A stretch of 37,854 bases of DNA, taken from assembly GCA_020629755.1 (NCBI GenBank), contig JAHDCS010000019.1:1-37854 (forward strand). The letters are read 5' to 3'. The notes under the pieces were generated by a model, which had not been told where the DNA came from, ran no database searches, and worked only from the letters and a program-made list of their open reading frames with translations. The translations under genes and the position numbers were made by a program. This DNA comes from Flavobacteriales bacterium. GTDB lineage: Bacteria; Bacteroidota; Bacteroidia; Flavobacteriales_G; JALEGO01. The first letter of the stretch is position 1. Each line of letters opens with the position of its first letter. Positions 25,267 to 32,874 of this stretch are shown piece by piece.

Positions 25267-25941
25267 ATGGAACTTAAAAAATCACCAGAAGCTAATCTTG
25301 AAAACAAGAGAAAGCTTTTTTTTGTTACAGGTCTTGCTTTGGCATTGGCTCTTGTTTTAGTAGCGTTTGAATGGAAGCAATATGAGCTTAGTGTCAAAGA
25401 CTTAGGCGACTTAGATGTAGAGCAAGAAGAAGAGGAGCTCATACCGATTACGCGACCAGAAGTACAACCTCCACCTCCTCCACCACCACCACCACAGCAA
25501 ATCGAATTAGATATTGTTGAAGATGAGGTAGAAACTGAAGATTTAGATATCGATTCAGAAATGGACGAAGATACCGAGACAGAAATTAAAGAGATCGTTG
25601 AAGAAGAGACCGTCGTAGCAGCGCCTAAAATTTTCACCATTGTTGAGGAAAGTGCTAAATTTCCGGGTGGAACTGCAAAAATGTATGAGTTTATTCAAAA
25701 AAACTTAAAGTATCCACAAATTGCAAAAGAAACCAATACGCAAGGCACGGTATACTTGCAATTTGTAGTGCATGAAACAGGTAAAATATCTGACGTTAAA
25801 GTAATGAGAGGAATTGGGGCGGGTTGTGACCAAGAAGCTTCTCGAGTGGTGAAAGCCATGCCGAATTGGATACCGGCGAAGCAAAGAAATCAGCCTGTGG
25901 CCATGTATTTTACACTGCCTATTAAATTTACATTAAGGTAA
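25267..25941 (+). CDS. Energy transducer TonB
   Basis: 224 residues with the full TonB architecture: a short cytoplasmic N terminus, one membrane anchor (about 17-37, LFFVTGLALALALVLVAFEW), a proline-rich spacer containing nine consecutive prolines, an unusually acidic stretch (about 80-120, rich in E and D) and a TonB C-terminal domain (about 140-224). The C-terminal domain shows YPQIAKETNTQGTVYLQFVV, GCDQEASRVVKAMPNWIPAK and a final FTLPIKFTLR. It links the ExbBD proton-motive complex to outer-membrane TonB-dependent transporters. exbB/exbD are not in the window. It is first of three consecutive TonB-domain genes, 52 nt after the VanZ-like gene, with TACATTTA and TAACTTTA elements in that gap but no TTG at proper distance. 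Confidence 0.93.
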   Translation: MELKKSPEANLENKRKLFFVTGLALALALVLVAFEWKQYELSVKDLGDLDVEQEEEELIPITRPEVQPPPPPPPPPQQIELDIVEDEVETEDLDIDSEMDEDTETEIKEIVEEETVVAAPKIFTIVEESAKFPGGTAKMYEFIQKNLKYPQIAKETNTQGTVYLQFVVHETGKISDVKVMRGIGAGCDQEASRVVKAMPNWIPAKQRNQPVAMYFTLPIKFTLR

Positions 25942-25952
25942 TTCCGTATAAA

Positions 25953-26345
25953 ATGGTTCGAGCCATTGCCCTAATTGTGTTGGTGTACTGCATGCATGGT
26001 AGTGTGTGTGGTCAAGAGAATGTAAAAACGGTAGGGGTGTATACCATCGTTGATAAAGAAGCATCTTACCCTGGAGGTGAAAAAGCCCTCTCTCGTTTTT
26101 TAGTGTCTAATATTATCTATCCTAGACGCGCTCAAAAGAAAAACATTGAAGGCACTGTGCTGATTCAATTTATTGTGAAGAAAAATGGAGGTATAGAAAA
26201 GGCCAAAATTCTAAAAGGCATAGGCGGAGGATGTGATGTGGAGGCATTGCGCGTAGTGAAAGAAATGCCGAATTGGAATCCTGGTGAGCAAGATGGCGTA
26301 GCTGTAGATATGTTTTTTACATTGCCTATTTCTTTTAGCTTATAA
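25953..26345 (+). CDS. Anchorless exported TonB C-terminal-domain protein (copy 2)
   Basis: 130 residues. An N-terminal hydrophobic segment (AIALIVLVYCMHGSVCGQ, cleavage near residue 20) is followed almost directly by a TonB C-terminal domain (about 40-130). There is no proline spacer. The domain is close to that of the preceding gene: IIYPRRAQKKNIEGTVLIQF, KGIGGGCDVEALRVVKEMPNW and FTLPISFSL. If the signal is cleaved, the protein is soluble in the periplasm and cannot itself draw energy from ExbBD; if it is retained, the domain would sit against the inner membrane. It is probably a duplicate of the TonB gene. It starts 11 nt after the upstream stop. Confidence 0.85.
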   Translation: MVRAIALIVLVYCMHGSVCGQENVKTVGVYTIVDKEASYPGGEKALSRFLVSNIIYPRRAQKKNIEGTVLIQFIVKKNGGIEKAKILKGIGGGCDVEALRVVKEMPNWNPGEQDGVAVDMFFTLPISFSL

Positions 26346-26357
26346 GGTTTTGTTACA

Positions 26358-26762
26358 ATGAGGATGTATGTCAATGTTTTCATGTTCTTCAAAGCAAGTC
26401 TGGTATTTAGTCAAGTAAACTATCAAAAAGAAAATAAAGAGCAATCTATTCATAGTTCTTTTGTAAACACTAAAGCACAATTTAAGGGAGGTTTTGACTC
26501 TTTAATGTTTTACATTCAACAAAACATGGTTCTGCCTAAAGAGCAACATGAGCTCAATCTTTATGGCCATGTAAAAGCTGATTTTTTAATCACAAAAAAC
26601 GGAAAGATTCAAGATGTTAAAATTATAGAATCACTTCATCCAATTTGTGATTCTCTAGTGATGGGGCTTATAAATGCTATGCCTAATTGGGAGCCAGCCC
26701 TGCATGGCAATATCCCTATTGAATCTAGATACACATTGCCTATAAACTTTGTGAAGCCATGA
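26358..26762 (+). CDS. Anchorless exported TonB C-terminal-domain protein (copy 3, divergent)
   Basis: 134 residues. A short signal peptide (VNVFMFFKASLVFSQ) precedes a diverged TonB C-terminal domain. The framework is kept (AQFKGGFDSLMFYIQQNMVLP, HVKADFLITKNGKIQDVKII, LINAMPNWEPAL, YTLPINF), but the GxGxGCDxEA motif of the first two copies becomes ESLHPICDSLVM. It lies 12 nt after copy 2 and overlaps the next gene by 4 nt (ATGA), so the two are probably translationally coupled. Function unknown; it may be an adaptor of the TonB system or a relic of duplication. Confidence 0.78.
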   Translation: MRMYVNVFMFFKASLVFSQVNYQKENKEQSIHSSFVNTKAQFKGGFDSLMFYIQQNMVLPKEQHELNLYGHVKADFLITKNGKIQDVKIIESLHPICDSLVMGLINAMPNWEPALHGNIPIESRYTLPINFVKP

Positions 26763-28240
26763 GATCTCTTTTTAGTCTTATTCTTTGGCTTTTTATAGGT
26801 GTTTGTATCAATCTAAGTTACAGTCAAGATACCATTGATGTGTATACTTTTGGGGATGGATATTACAATAAAGGGCATGCCATTGATCTAAGTATGGATA
26901 ATGGATTTATTATAGGCGGATCAAGTTTTAATGTACAGAACAATTCGTCAGACTTTTATGTCATCAAACTAGATAGCACTTTAGATAAACAATGGTCTTA
27001 TGTTTATGGATCAGATCATTTAGACGTCTTAACCGATGTTAAAGAATTGCCCAATCAAAACATCTTAATTCTTGGATATACCAACACAAATTTATCATCA
27101 GGCTATGATATTACCTTGCTATGCTTATCTGCATCAGGGCATTTTCTATGGCAAAAAGTATACAGCAGACCCGATTGGGACTTTGCCTATAAAATCATTG
27201 AGTTACCTAATCAAGAGATGGTTTTAATTGGCGAAACGTATAGCAATACACAAGGCAATTCAGATGCGTATTTGCTTTATGTAAATCAAAACGGAGACAG
27301 TTTAACGAGTCGTTTGTTCGGCACACAAAGATTTGAGATGTTTTCAGATGCAACACTGCTTTCAGATTCTTCTTTGGTGTTGTGTGGAGCGTCGTATCTT
27401 TCAGATAGTATTAGTGATATTTATCTGGTGTGCCAAACTCAATCTGGCACAACGCTATATGAAAAAACACTTTCTGGATCTCCCTTTGCTAGTGCTCAAG
27501 GTATTGATACAGATCAAAATGATCATCTTTACCTTTCAGGTACCAGTAATGGGCATAACCAAAGAATGGATAAAGACATTTTTACATTAAAGCTTTCAGC
27601 CTTAGCCGACACTATTTTTGATAAAGTCTATGCAGCCTCTTATGATACTAGTTTAATTGAAAACAAAGACGATTTTGGACATCAAATCTTTGTGCGCTCA
27701 AATCAAGAAGTATTAAATGTTGGGGTAACCACCACTTATGGGTTTGGCATAGACAGAATAGCCTTTTCACTTACAGATACTATGGGGCAAGATCTTTTAG
27801 CTCAATCGCCAGATCTTGATTATTCCATACAAGATATCGTAGAAAAAGATAGCATATTATATATGGTCGGAAGCACACAGTTAATAGGCAATGGTCAAGA
27901 TGATGTGCTGTTAATTACGATACAAAACATTCAGAATACATATGAGTTAAATACGCATGTACTGGCAGATACAGCCATTGTATCTGATCAGCTTAAACCT
28001 GTAAAAGAAAATACGGCATCTATTCAGCTCTATCCTAACCCAAACCATCAAGGCGAATTTTGGATAAAAGGCTCTAAAGTTCCTCACAAGATCAAGGGCT
28101 ATACGCTTAGTGGTCAGTGTGTTGATATGCGTTGCACTAATAATCATTGTGTCTTAAAAGACGCCTTGCCAGGGGTGTATATAATTGAGTGCATTTACAA
28201 TGGCAATGAGCGTTTTGCCTTTACCTTATTGGTAGACTAA
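26759..28240 (+). CDS. T9SS-exported protein with WD/propeller-like repeats
   Basis: 493 residues. A signal peptide (LFSLILWLFIGVCINLSYSQ) is cleaved near residue 22. Residues 25-390 contain repeated units of about 50-60 residues with the pattern GGSS..N..SDFYVIKLDS..D..W..VYG, typical of bacterial beta-propeller proteins. A type A sorting domain follows, with YPNP at 425-428 and GVYIIECIYNGNERFAFTLLVD at the end. Surface or secreted location is expected; no enzyme motif is visible. Its ATGA start overlap with TonB copy 3 suggests coordinate synthesis. Its last 20 nt overlap the convergent ABC ATPase gene. Confidence 0.82.
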   Translation: MRSLFSLILWLFIGVCINLSYSQDTIDVYTFGDGYYNKGHAIDLSMDNGFIIGGSSFNVQNNSSDFYVIKLDSTLDKQWSYVYGSDHLDVLTDVKELPNQNILILGYTNTNLSSGYDITLLCLSASGHFLWQKVYSRPDWDFAYKIIELPNQEMVLIGETYSNTQGNSDAYLLYVNQNGDSLTSRLFGTQRFEMFSDATLLSDSSLVLCGASYLSDSISDIYLVCQTQSGTTLYEKTLSGSPFASAQGIDTDQNDHLYLSGTSNGHNQRMDKDIFTLKLSALADTIFDKVYAASYDTSLIENKDDFGHQIFVRSNQEVLNVGVTTTYGFGIDRIAFSLTDTMGQDLLAQSPDLDYSIQDIVEKDSILYMVGSTQLIGNGQDDVLLITIQNIQNTYELNTHVLADTAIVSDQLKPVKENTASIQLYPNPNHQGEFWIKGSKVPHKIKGYTLSGQCVDMRCTNNHCVLKDALPGVYIIECIYNGNERFAFTLLVD

Positions 28241-28835
28241 GTATGTCTTGACATAGGTTTAATTCACGTTGTTCATTGGAGCCTATGATCATAATTTGAC
28301 CAGGCTTAGGGTTCTTTAAAAACGAGAAAACCCAATTTTGGTTTGCAGTATCTAGGTTACTGGTGGGCTCATCTAAAATTAAAATAGGTTTTTGGGTATA
28401 TAGCGTTAAGCCTAATAACAATTTTTGATACATCCCAGTTGAAAGGGTATGAATAGGTTCGTTTTTAATATCAGAAAAACCAATATGGTCTAACAATTCT
28501 GCCTTGCTTACGTACATCGTATGTGCCTGAAAATGTATGTCTAGCGTTTGCAGGATCGAAAAAGAATCAAATACATCTACATAGGGGGCGTAAAAACGTA
28601 CTTGTTTATACACATCAGTAACTGCAATAGCTTGCGTATTTACTTGCCAGTTAAGAGTGCCTGAATCAGGTTCTAAAAGCCCAGAGATTATTTTAAGCAA
28701 AGTGCTTTTTCCAGATCCGTTTGCTCCAGAAACACCATAAATATTACCGCCTTTAAATGTGTAGTTTAAATCAGTAAAAAGGGTGTTTTTATTGAAACAT
28801 TTTGAAACGTTTTCTAGCTTTATTTGCGTACTCAT
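28221..28835 (-). CDS. ABC transporter ATP-binding subunit (CcmA-like, small)
   Basis: 204 residues, a stand-alone nucleotide-binding domain. Walker A GANGSGKST is at 37-45, the signature is LSTGMYQK and Walker B is PILILDEPTSNLD. The Q-loop position reads FYAPYVDVF (no Gln) and the H-loop position reads IIGSNEQREL (no His). I recall similar changes in Bacteroidota relatives. A permease partner is not adjacent in the window. The ATG at 28835 is used rather than the TTG one codon earlier. The LolA-like gene ends 3 nt upstream, so they are co-transcribed; a role in lipoprotein or heme traffic is only a guess. Confidence 0.83.
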   Translation of the reverse strand: MSTQIKLENVSKCFNKNTLFTDLNYTFKGGNIYGVSGANGSGKSTLLKIISGLLEPDSGTLNWQVNTQAIAVTDVYKQVRFYAPYVDVFDSFSILQTLDIHFQAHTMYVSKAELLDHIGFSDIKNEPIHTLSTGMYQKLLLGLTLYTQKPILILDEPTSNLDTANQNWVFSFLKNPKPGQIMIIGSNEQRELNLCQDILSLPIR

Positions 28836-28838
28836 CAA

Positions 28839-29495
28839 CTAGCGCAAATCAATCACCTCAGAGGCTTTAGACTCATCAAAGGTAAAGCTAGAGTCATCAA
28901 TGGCAATGTTGCGCGTAGCTTTATTAATAGTGTAATTGTATTTATTACCATCTTTAGTTGAGATTTTAGCCTTGTACAACATATGATTGCTATCGATATA
29001 TACAACAATCGAATGGTATGGCTTTTCAGAAGCTTTCTCAGGAAATAACTTGATCATCTCGCATGATTTTCCGTCAATGTTTTTTTTGCCAATGTATTTG
29101 TACTTAAATCCTTTTTCATGTAGAGCAAAAATCTTTGATGGATTCATAAGCTCTTCTGCTTCTGCACTTATAGTGGCATCTTCAATTTGCACTTCGTCTA
29201 CGTTTTTCATATACAACCAACGTGTTTTGCTGTTGCTTACAATCTCGTAGTCTTCTAAAAGAATAATGTACTTTGTGCCCTTGAGTTTAAAGGTTCCTTT
29301 TTGGGTTTCATTAATGCCCTGATCTTTGTTTTCAAGTTGGTAGGTGAAATTGCAGTACAAAGTAGAAGAAGATCTAAATTTTTTAGCGACTTGATCTAGC
29401 ACAGTCTTGGCTTTTGGGTCTTTACTTTCTGAATTTTGAGCATTTATATAAAAGCTCATCCACAAACATCCAATAAGAAGCATTATGTTTTTCAT
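28839..29495 (-). CDS. LolA-like outer-membrane lipoprotein carrier protein
   Basis: 218 residues. A signal peptide (IMLLIGCLWMSFYINAQ) is followed by a single LolA/LolB-like half-barrel domain: KTVLDQVAKKFRSSSTLYCNFTYQL, GTFKLKGTKYIILLEDYEIVSNSKTRWLYM and MNPSKIFALHEKGFKYKYIG. The order of strands and the 'YxxxVxEVxI' segment match periplasmic lipoprotein carriers of Bacteroidota. It is expected to ferry lipoproteins from the inner to the outer membrane. It lies 12 nt downstream of ftsK and 3 nt upstream of the ABC ATPase. Confidence 0.88.
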   Translation of the reverse strand: MKNIMLLIGCLWMSFYINAQNSESKDPKAKTVLDQVAKKFRSSSTLYCNFTYQLENKDQGINETQKGTFKLKGTKYIILLEDYEIVSNSKTRWLYMKNVDEVQIEDATISAEAEELMNPSKIFALHEKGFKYKYIGKKNIDGKSCEMIKLFPEKASEKPYHSIVVYIDSNHMLYKAKISTKDGNKYNYTINKATRNIAIDDSSFTFDESKASEVIDLR

Positions 29496-29507
29496 ACTAC
29501 AAATTTA

Positions 29508-31877
29508 CTATAAGTCTCGCAAATACTGTTCCAAAGTATATTCATCCGGAAATAATACCTGACGGGCCTTGCTCCCTTCAGAAGGCCCTACGATGCCGGC
29601 AGCTTCTAATTGGTCCATGATGCGCCCTGCACGATTGTATCCGAGTTTTAATTTTCTCTGAATCATGGAGGTCGACCCTTGTTGAGTTCCAATGACTAAA
29701 CGAGCCGCTTCTTCAAACATTTCATCGCGGTCATCTAAATCAAGAGCGTTGTCTTTTGAACCACTTGCATCTGTATATTCTGGCAGTTCAAAGCCTTGGA
29801 CATAGCCTCTTTGATTGCCTATGAATGTACAAATTTCTTCTACCTCTGGGGTGTCAACAAATGCGCATTGAACACGAATAAGATCATTGCCTAAGGAAAG
29901 CAGCATGTCGCCTTTTCCGATAAGCTGATCAGCCCCGCCTGCATCTAGAATAGTTCTAGAATCTATTTTCGAGGTAACACGAAAAGCAATTCTGGATGGA
30001 AAATTGGCTTTAATTATGCCTGTAATTATATTTACGGATGGTCTTTGGGTGGCTATAATTAGGTGTATGCCAATAGCTCTAGCCAATTGAGCTAGACGAG
30101 CAATGGGTGTTTCTACTTCTTTGCCTGCCGTCATAATTAAATCGGCAAACTCATCGATCACAAGCACAATATAAGGTAGAAATTTGTGCCCATTTTGCGG
30201 ATTTAATTTACGCTGAATAAATTTAGAGTTATACTCTTTAAGATTTCTAACCATTGCTTTTTTAAGTAAATCATACCGCTCGTCCATTTCGATGCAAAGG
30301 GCATTTAATGTGGTAATTACCTTTTTTGTATCGGTAATAATAGCTTCTTGTTCGCCGGGCAGTTTAGCGAGATAATGCTTTTCAATTTTGTTGAATAAGG
30401 TGAGTTCTACTTTTTTGGGATCCACCAGCACAAACTTGATTTGTGAAGGATGTTTTTTATACAATAACGAAACCAAAATGGTGTTTAGCCCAACAGACTT
30501 TCCTTGTCCGGTAGCGCCTGCCATTAATAGGTGAGGCATTTTTGCCAAATCAGCAATATAGGTTTCATTAGAAATGGTTTTGCCAAGCGCAAGGGGCAGA
30601 TCCATTTTAGATTCTAAGAATTTTTCTGATGACAATACAGATTTAATACTTACAATTTCTGATTTCTGATTAGGCACTTCAATACCGACAGTTCCGCGCC
30701 CAGGGATAGGAGCGATAATACGAATGCCAAGGGCAGAAAGACTCAAAGCGATGTCATCTTCTAGATTTTTAATCTTTGAAATTCTTACACCAGCAGCTGG
30801 TACTATTTCATACAAGGTTACTGTTGGCCCAATAGTAGCTTTAATTTTTGCAATTTCTATTTTGTAATCTTTGAGGGTTTTAACAATGCGATTTTTGTTT
30901 TGTTCTAATTCTTCTCTATCAACACTAGCCTGGTCAGAAGGATAATCGATTAAAAGATTGGTATGTGGCATTTTAAAATCGCCTAAATCAAGAGTCGGAT
31001 CGTATAAAGAATCAATTTTACCTTGTTCTGCCTTAGAAGAGGTTGGCTCGCTGGTTGTTTCCTGAATTTCCAAATCAATATTTGCTTCAGGTTCCTTAAG
31101 GGTACTGTGAGTAGTTGTGTTTTTTGGGGGGATGTTTTTTTCCAATGGCAATGAGTCCGTTATAGGAGGATTATGCTCAATGGAAAAATCAATGCTTTTA
31201 TCGGTTGCGTCAAGCACTTTTTTTGTAGAGTCAAGCAAGGGCTCAGAAACCATTAAATCTGTTTGATGATGCGTAGGTGTTTTGGATTGAAGAGGAGAGG
31301 TTGAAGGCTTTCTTTTGAAAAAAGAAGAGAGCTGGCTGAATACCTGCGGGTAGAAATAATGCACAAACATGATAAGACCTCCTAAGCAAAAAATCATCCC
31401 CCCTAAAAATCCTAACGTATTTTCTATAAAGCTTGAAAGGTAGTACCCATACTTGCCTGATAAAAAATGGGTGTGTTGTTTTAACAAAAGACCAAAGAAA
31501 ACAGGAAATACAAGTCCTATAATTAAAAACTGTTTAACTGCCCATAATGGTTTAATCATCCATGTTTTAAACGATGTTTTAATGCCCAGTAAGAATAAAA
31601 TAAAAGGAACACTAAAAGACCATATCCCTAAAGCGTTGTACACTAAATGATGAGAGATGTAAGCGCCAACTTTTCCAAATAAATTTTCACACTTAATATC
31701 AGAAGATTTAAGTAAAGAGAGCAAACCCATCTGAATTTTATCTTGATCGATTTTCCAGGTAAATAAATACGACAAAATAGCCAGAAAAATAAATACACCA
31801 ATACAAATCAGAATAATACCGAGATAAAAAATCAACGGGCTTTTTGAGGGTGATGTTGTTTTTTTAGTTTTAGGCAA
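29508..31877 (-). CDS. ftsK: DNA translocase FtsK
   Basis: 789 residues. Four membrane segments lie in the first 190 residues, then a Ser/Thr/Pro/Glu-rich linker (about 190-300), then the alpha/beta translocase motor. Walker A GATGQGKS is at 454-461 and Walker B at VLVIDEFADLI; the ATQRPSVNIITG region follows. The C-terminal gamma winged helix (QRKLKLGYNRAGRIMDQLEAAGIVG) recognises KOPS-like sequences. It pumps chromosome DNA at the division septum for dif resolution. No ATG is available near the N terminus, so translation appears to begin at TTG 31877. Upstream on the same strand TATATTTA (about 31920-31930) is a possible -7 element. Two GGGGGGAT octamers lie in the gene. Confidence 0.95.
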   Translation of the reverse strand: MPKTKKTTSPSKSPLIFYLGIILICIGVFIFLAILSYLFTWKIDQDKIQMGLLSLLKSSDIKCENLFGKVGAYISHHLVYNALGIWSFSVPFILFLLGIKTSFKTWMIKPLWAVKQFLIIGLVFPVFFGLLLKQHTHFLSGKYGYYLSSFIENTLGFLGGMIFCLGGLIMFVHYFYPQVFSQLSSFFKRKPSTSPLQSKTPTHHQTDLMVSEPLLDSTKKVLDATDKSIDFSIEHNPPITDSLPLEKNIPPKNTTTHSTLKEPEANIDLEIQETTSEPTSSKAEQGKIDSLYDPTLDLGDFKMPHTNLLIDYPSDQASVDREELEQNKNRIVKTLKDYKIEIAKIKATIGPTVTLYEIVPAAGVRISKIKNLEDDIALSLSALGIRIIAPIPGRGTVGIEVPNQKSEIVSIKSVLSSEKFLESKMDLPLALGKTISNETYIADLAKMPHLLMAGATGQGKSVGLNTILVSLLYKKHPSQIKFVLVDPKKVELTLFNKIEKHYLAKLPGEQEAIITDTKKVITTLNALCIEMDERYDLLKKAMVRNLKEYNSKFIQRKLNPQNGHKFLPYIVLVIDEFADLIMTAGKEVETPIARLAQLARAIGIHLIIATQRPSVNIITGIIKANFPSRIAFRVTSKIDSRTILDAGGADQLIGKGDMLLSLGNDLIRVQCAFVDTPEVEEICTFIGNQRGYVQGFELPEYTDASGSKDNALDLDDRDEMFEEAARLVIGTQQGSTSMIQRKLKLGYNRAGRIMDQLEAAGIVGPSEGSKARQVLFPDEYTLEQYLRDL

Positions 31878-32006
31878 AGTAATTGATCGTTTTATGGTGA
31901 AATAGAGCCCATATGAATAAATATAAACATTGTTTCTCTTTCAAGAGTAACAAAAAATGCTGAAGTTAAGATCTATAGAGTATTGTTTGTGGGAGAGTAG
32001 TATGGA

Positions 32007-32693
32007 TTATGACTCCATGAAGCTGTTTAGTAAGCCTTTAATTTCGTCTTCAAATACAGAGTAATCTACTGCTTTGTAAGTATTTGGTATTTTGAAAAGC
32101 GCATCATCTACAGGTTGGGTGTTAAATGTTTTGGCTGTTAAAATCATTTTTAAACCCATTCTCTCAATCTGATAAGACATTGGAACACCCTTTATTTCTG
32201 GAAATGGAAATGACCAATTCGGGTCTTTGAAGCTAATGTCTTCAGTGTAAAAGACAGATTGTTCTTCAAGCTTGTCGGCTAAAATTTTAGCTTCTTTACA
32301 TGCAAAACCAGCGAGTTCTTTTGTGTTGGGGGTAAAGTTAACTGTTAAATTGCCATATTCTTTTTGGTTGATTTGCTGAACTTTTTCTTTGCTGAGCTTG
32401 CTCTTGATAAGCTGCGTGCCAAACTTAAAGCTTTGCTCTACCTCATAGGTGTTTGAATTGCCGACAAGGGTAATGGTTAGTTGGTCAGATTTATTGGTTA
32501 AAATAGAAGAAAATGTATTGTTTTTGAAGTGAAAAACCATCTCTTTGGGCATAAAGCCTAACACGAAATTTGAGGGGTCAATATCCGGGTACTCAATGTC
32601 ATAGACAATGGTTCCTTCAGAGGGTTTTTGAGTAGAACATGACGTAAAGGTTACAGTGATAACTGCGAGTAAGAGGCTAATGTACGTTCTCAT
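32007..32693 (-). CDS. Envelope lipoprotein of unknown function (GLPGLI/DUF4412-like)
   Basis: 228 residues from the ATG at 32693. A lipoprotein signal is visible (ISLLLAVITVTFTSC, C19). The body reads as repeated beta strands (GTIVYDIEYPDI, EMVFHFKNNTFSSIL, then FACKEAKILADKLEEQSVFYTEDI), a pattern seen in GLPGLI and DUF4412 families of Bacteroidota. No enzymatic motif was found. It lies 129 nt upstream of the ftsK start codon on the same strand; that gap holds only a weak promoter candidate for ftsK. Its own -7 element TATGTTTG ends 5 nt before the ATG. Confidence 0.65.
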   Translation of the reverse strand: MRTYISLLLAVITVTFTSCSTQKPSEGTIVYDIEYPDIDPSNFVLGFMPKEMVFHFKNNTFSSILTNKSDQLTITLVGNSNTYEVEQSFKFGTQLIKSKLSKEKVQQINQKEYGNLTVNFTPNTKELAGFACKEAKILADKLEEQSVFYTEDISFKDPNWSFPFPEIKGVPMSYQIERMGLKMILTAKTFNTQPVDDALFKIPNTYKAVDYSVFEDEIKGLLNSFMES

Positions 32694-32698
32694 TTGTA

Positions 32699-32706
32699 CA
32701 AACATA
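32699..32706 (-). promoter_or_regulatory. Candidate -7 element for the lipoprotein gene (TATGTTTG)
   Basis: Exact TAnnTTTG match on the minus strand, only 5 nt from the ATG at 32693. The -33 position has TTC instead of TTG at a 21-nt spacing. Implies a leaderless or nearly leaderless mRNA. Confidence 0.4.
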
Positions 32707-32874
32707 CATTTATTTTTAAACCTGTCTGAAGACTTGCATTTTTTTTCTTTTTATTTTGGTAAAATAGCTAAAAATAAAAGTGAAGGTCTGTTTTAATCCT
32801 CAATTCTTTAGAAGGTAAACATTCTTTTTTTAGAATAAAATAGTATCTTTTTTCTAAATCAAAGTTTGAATCTT

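Noticed and set aside
25230-25640. Antisense open frame with a run of glycines and serines over the TonB gene
   Set aside because: The glycine run is the complement of the polyproline codons of TonB; there is no signal, promoter or family similarity.
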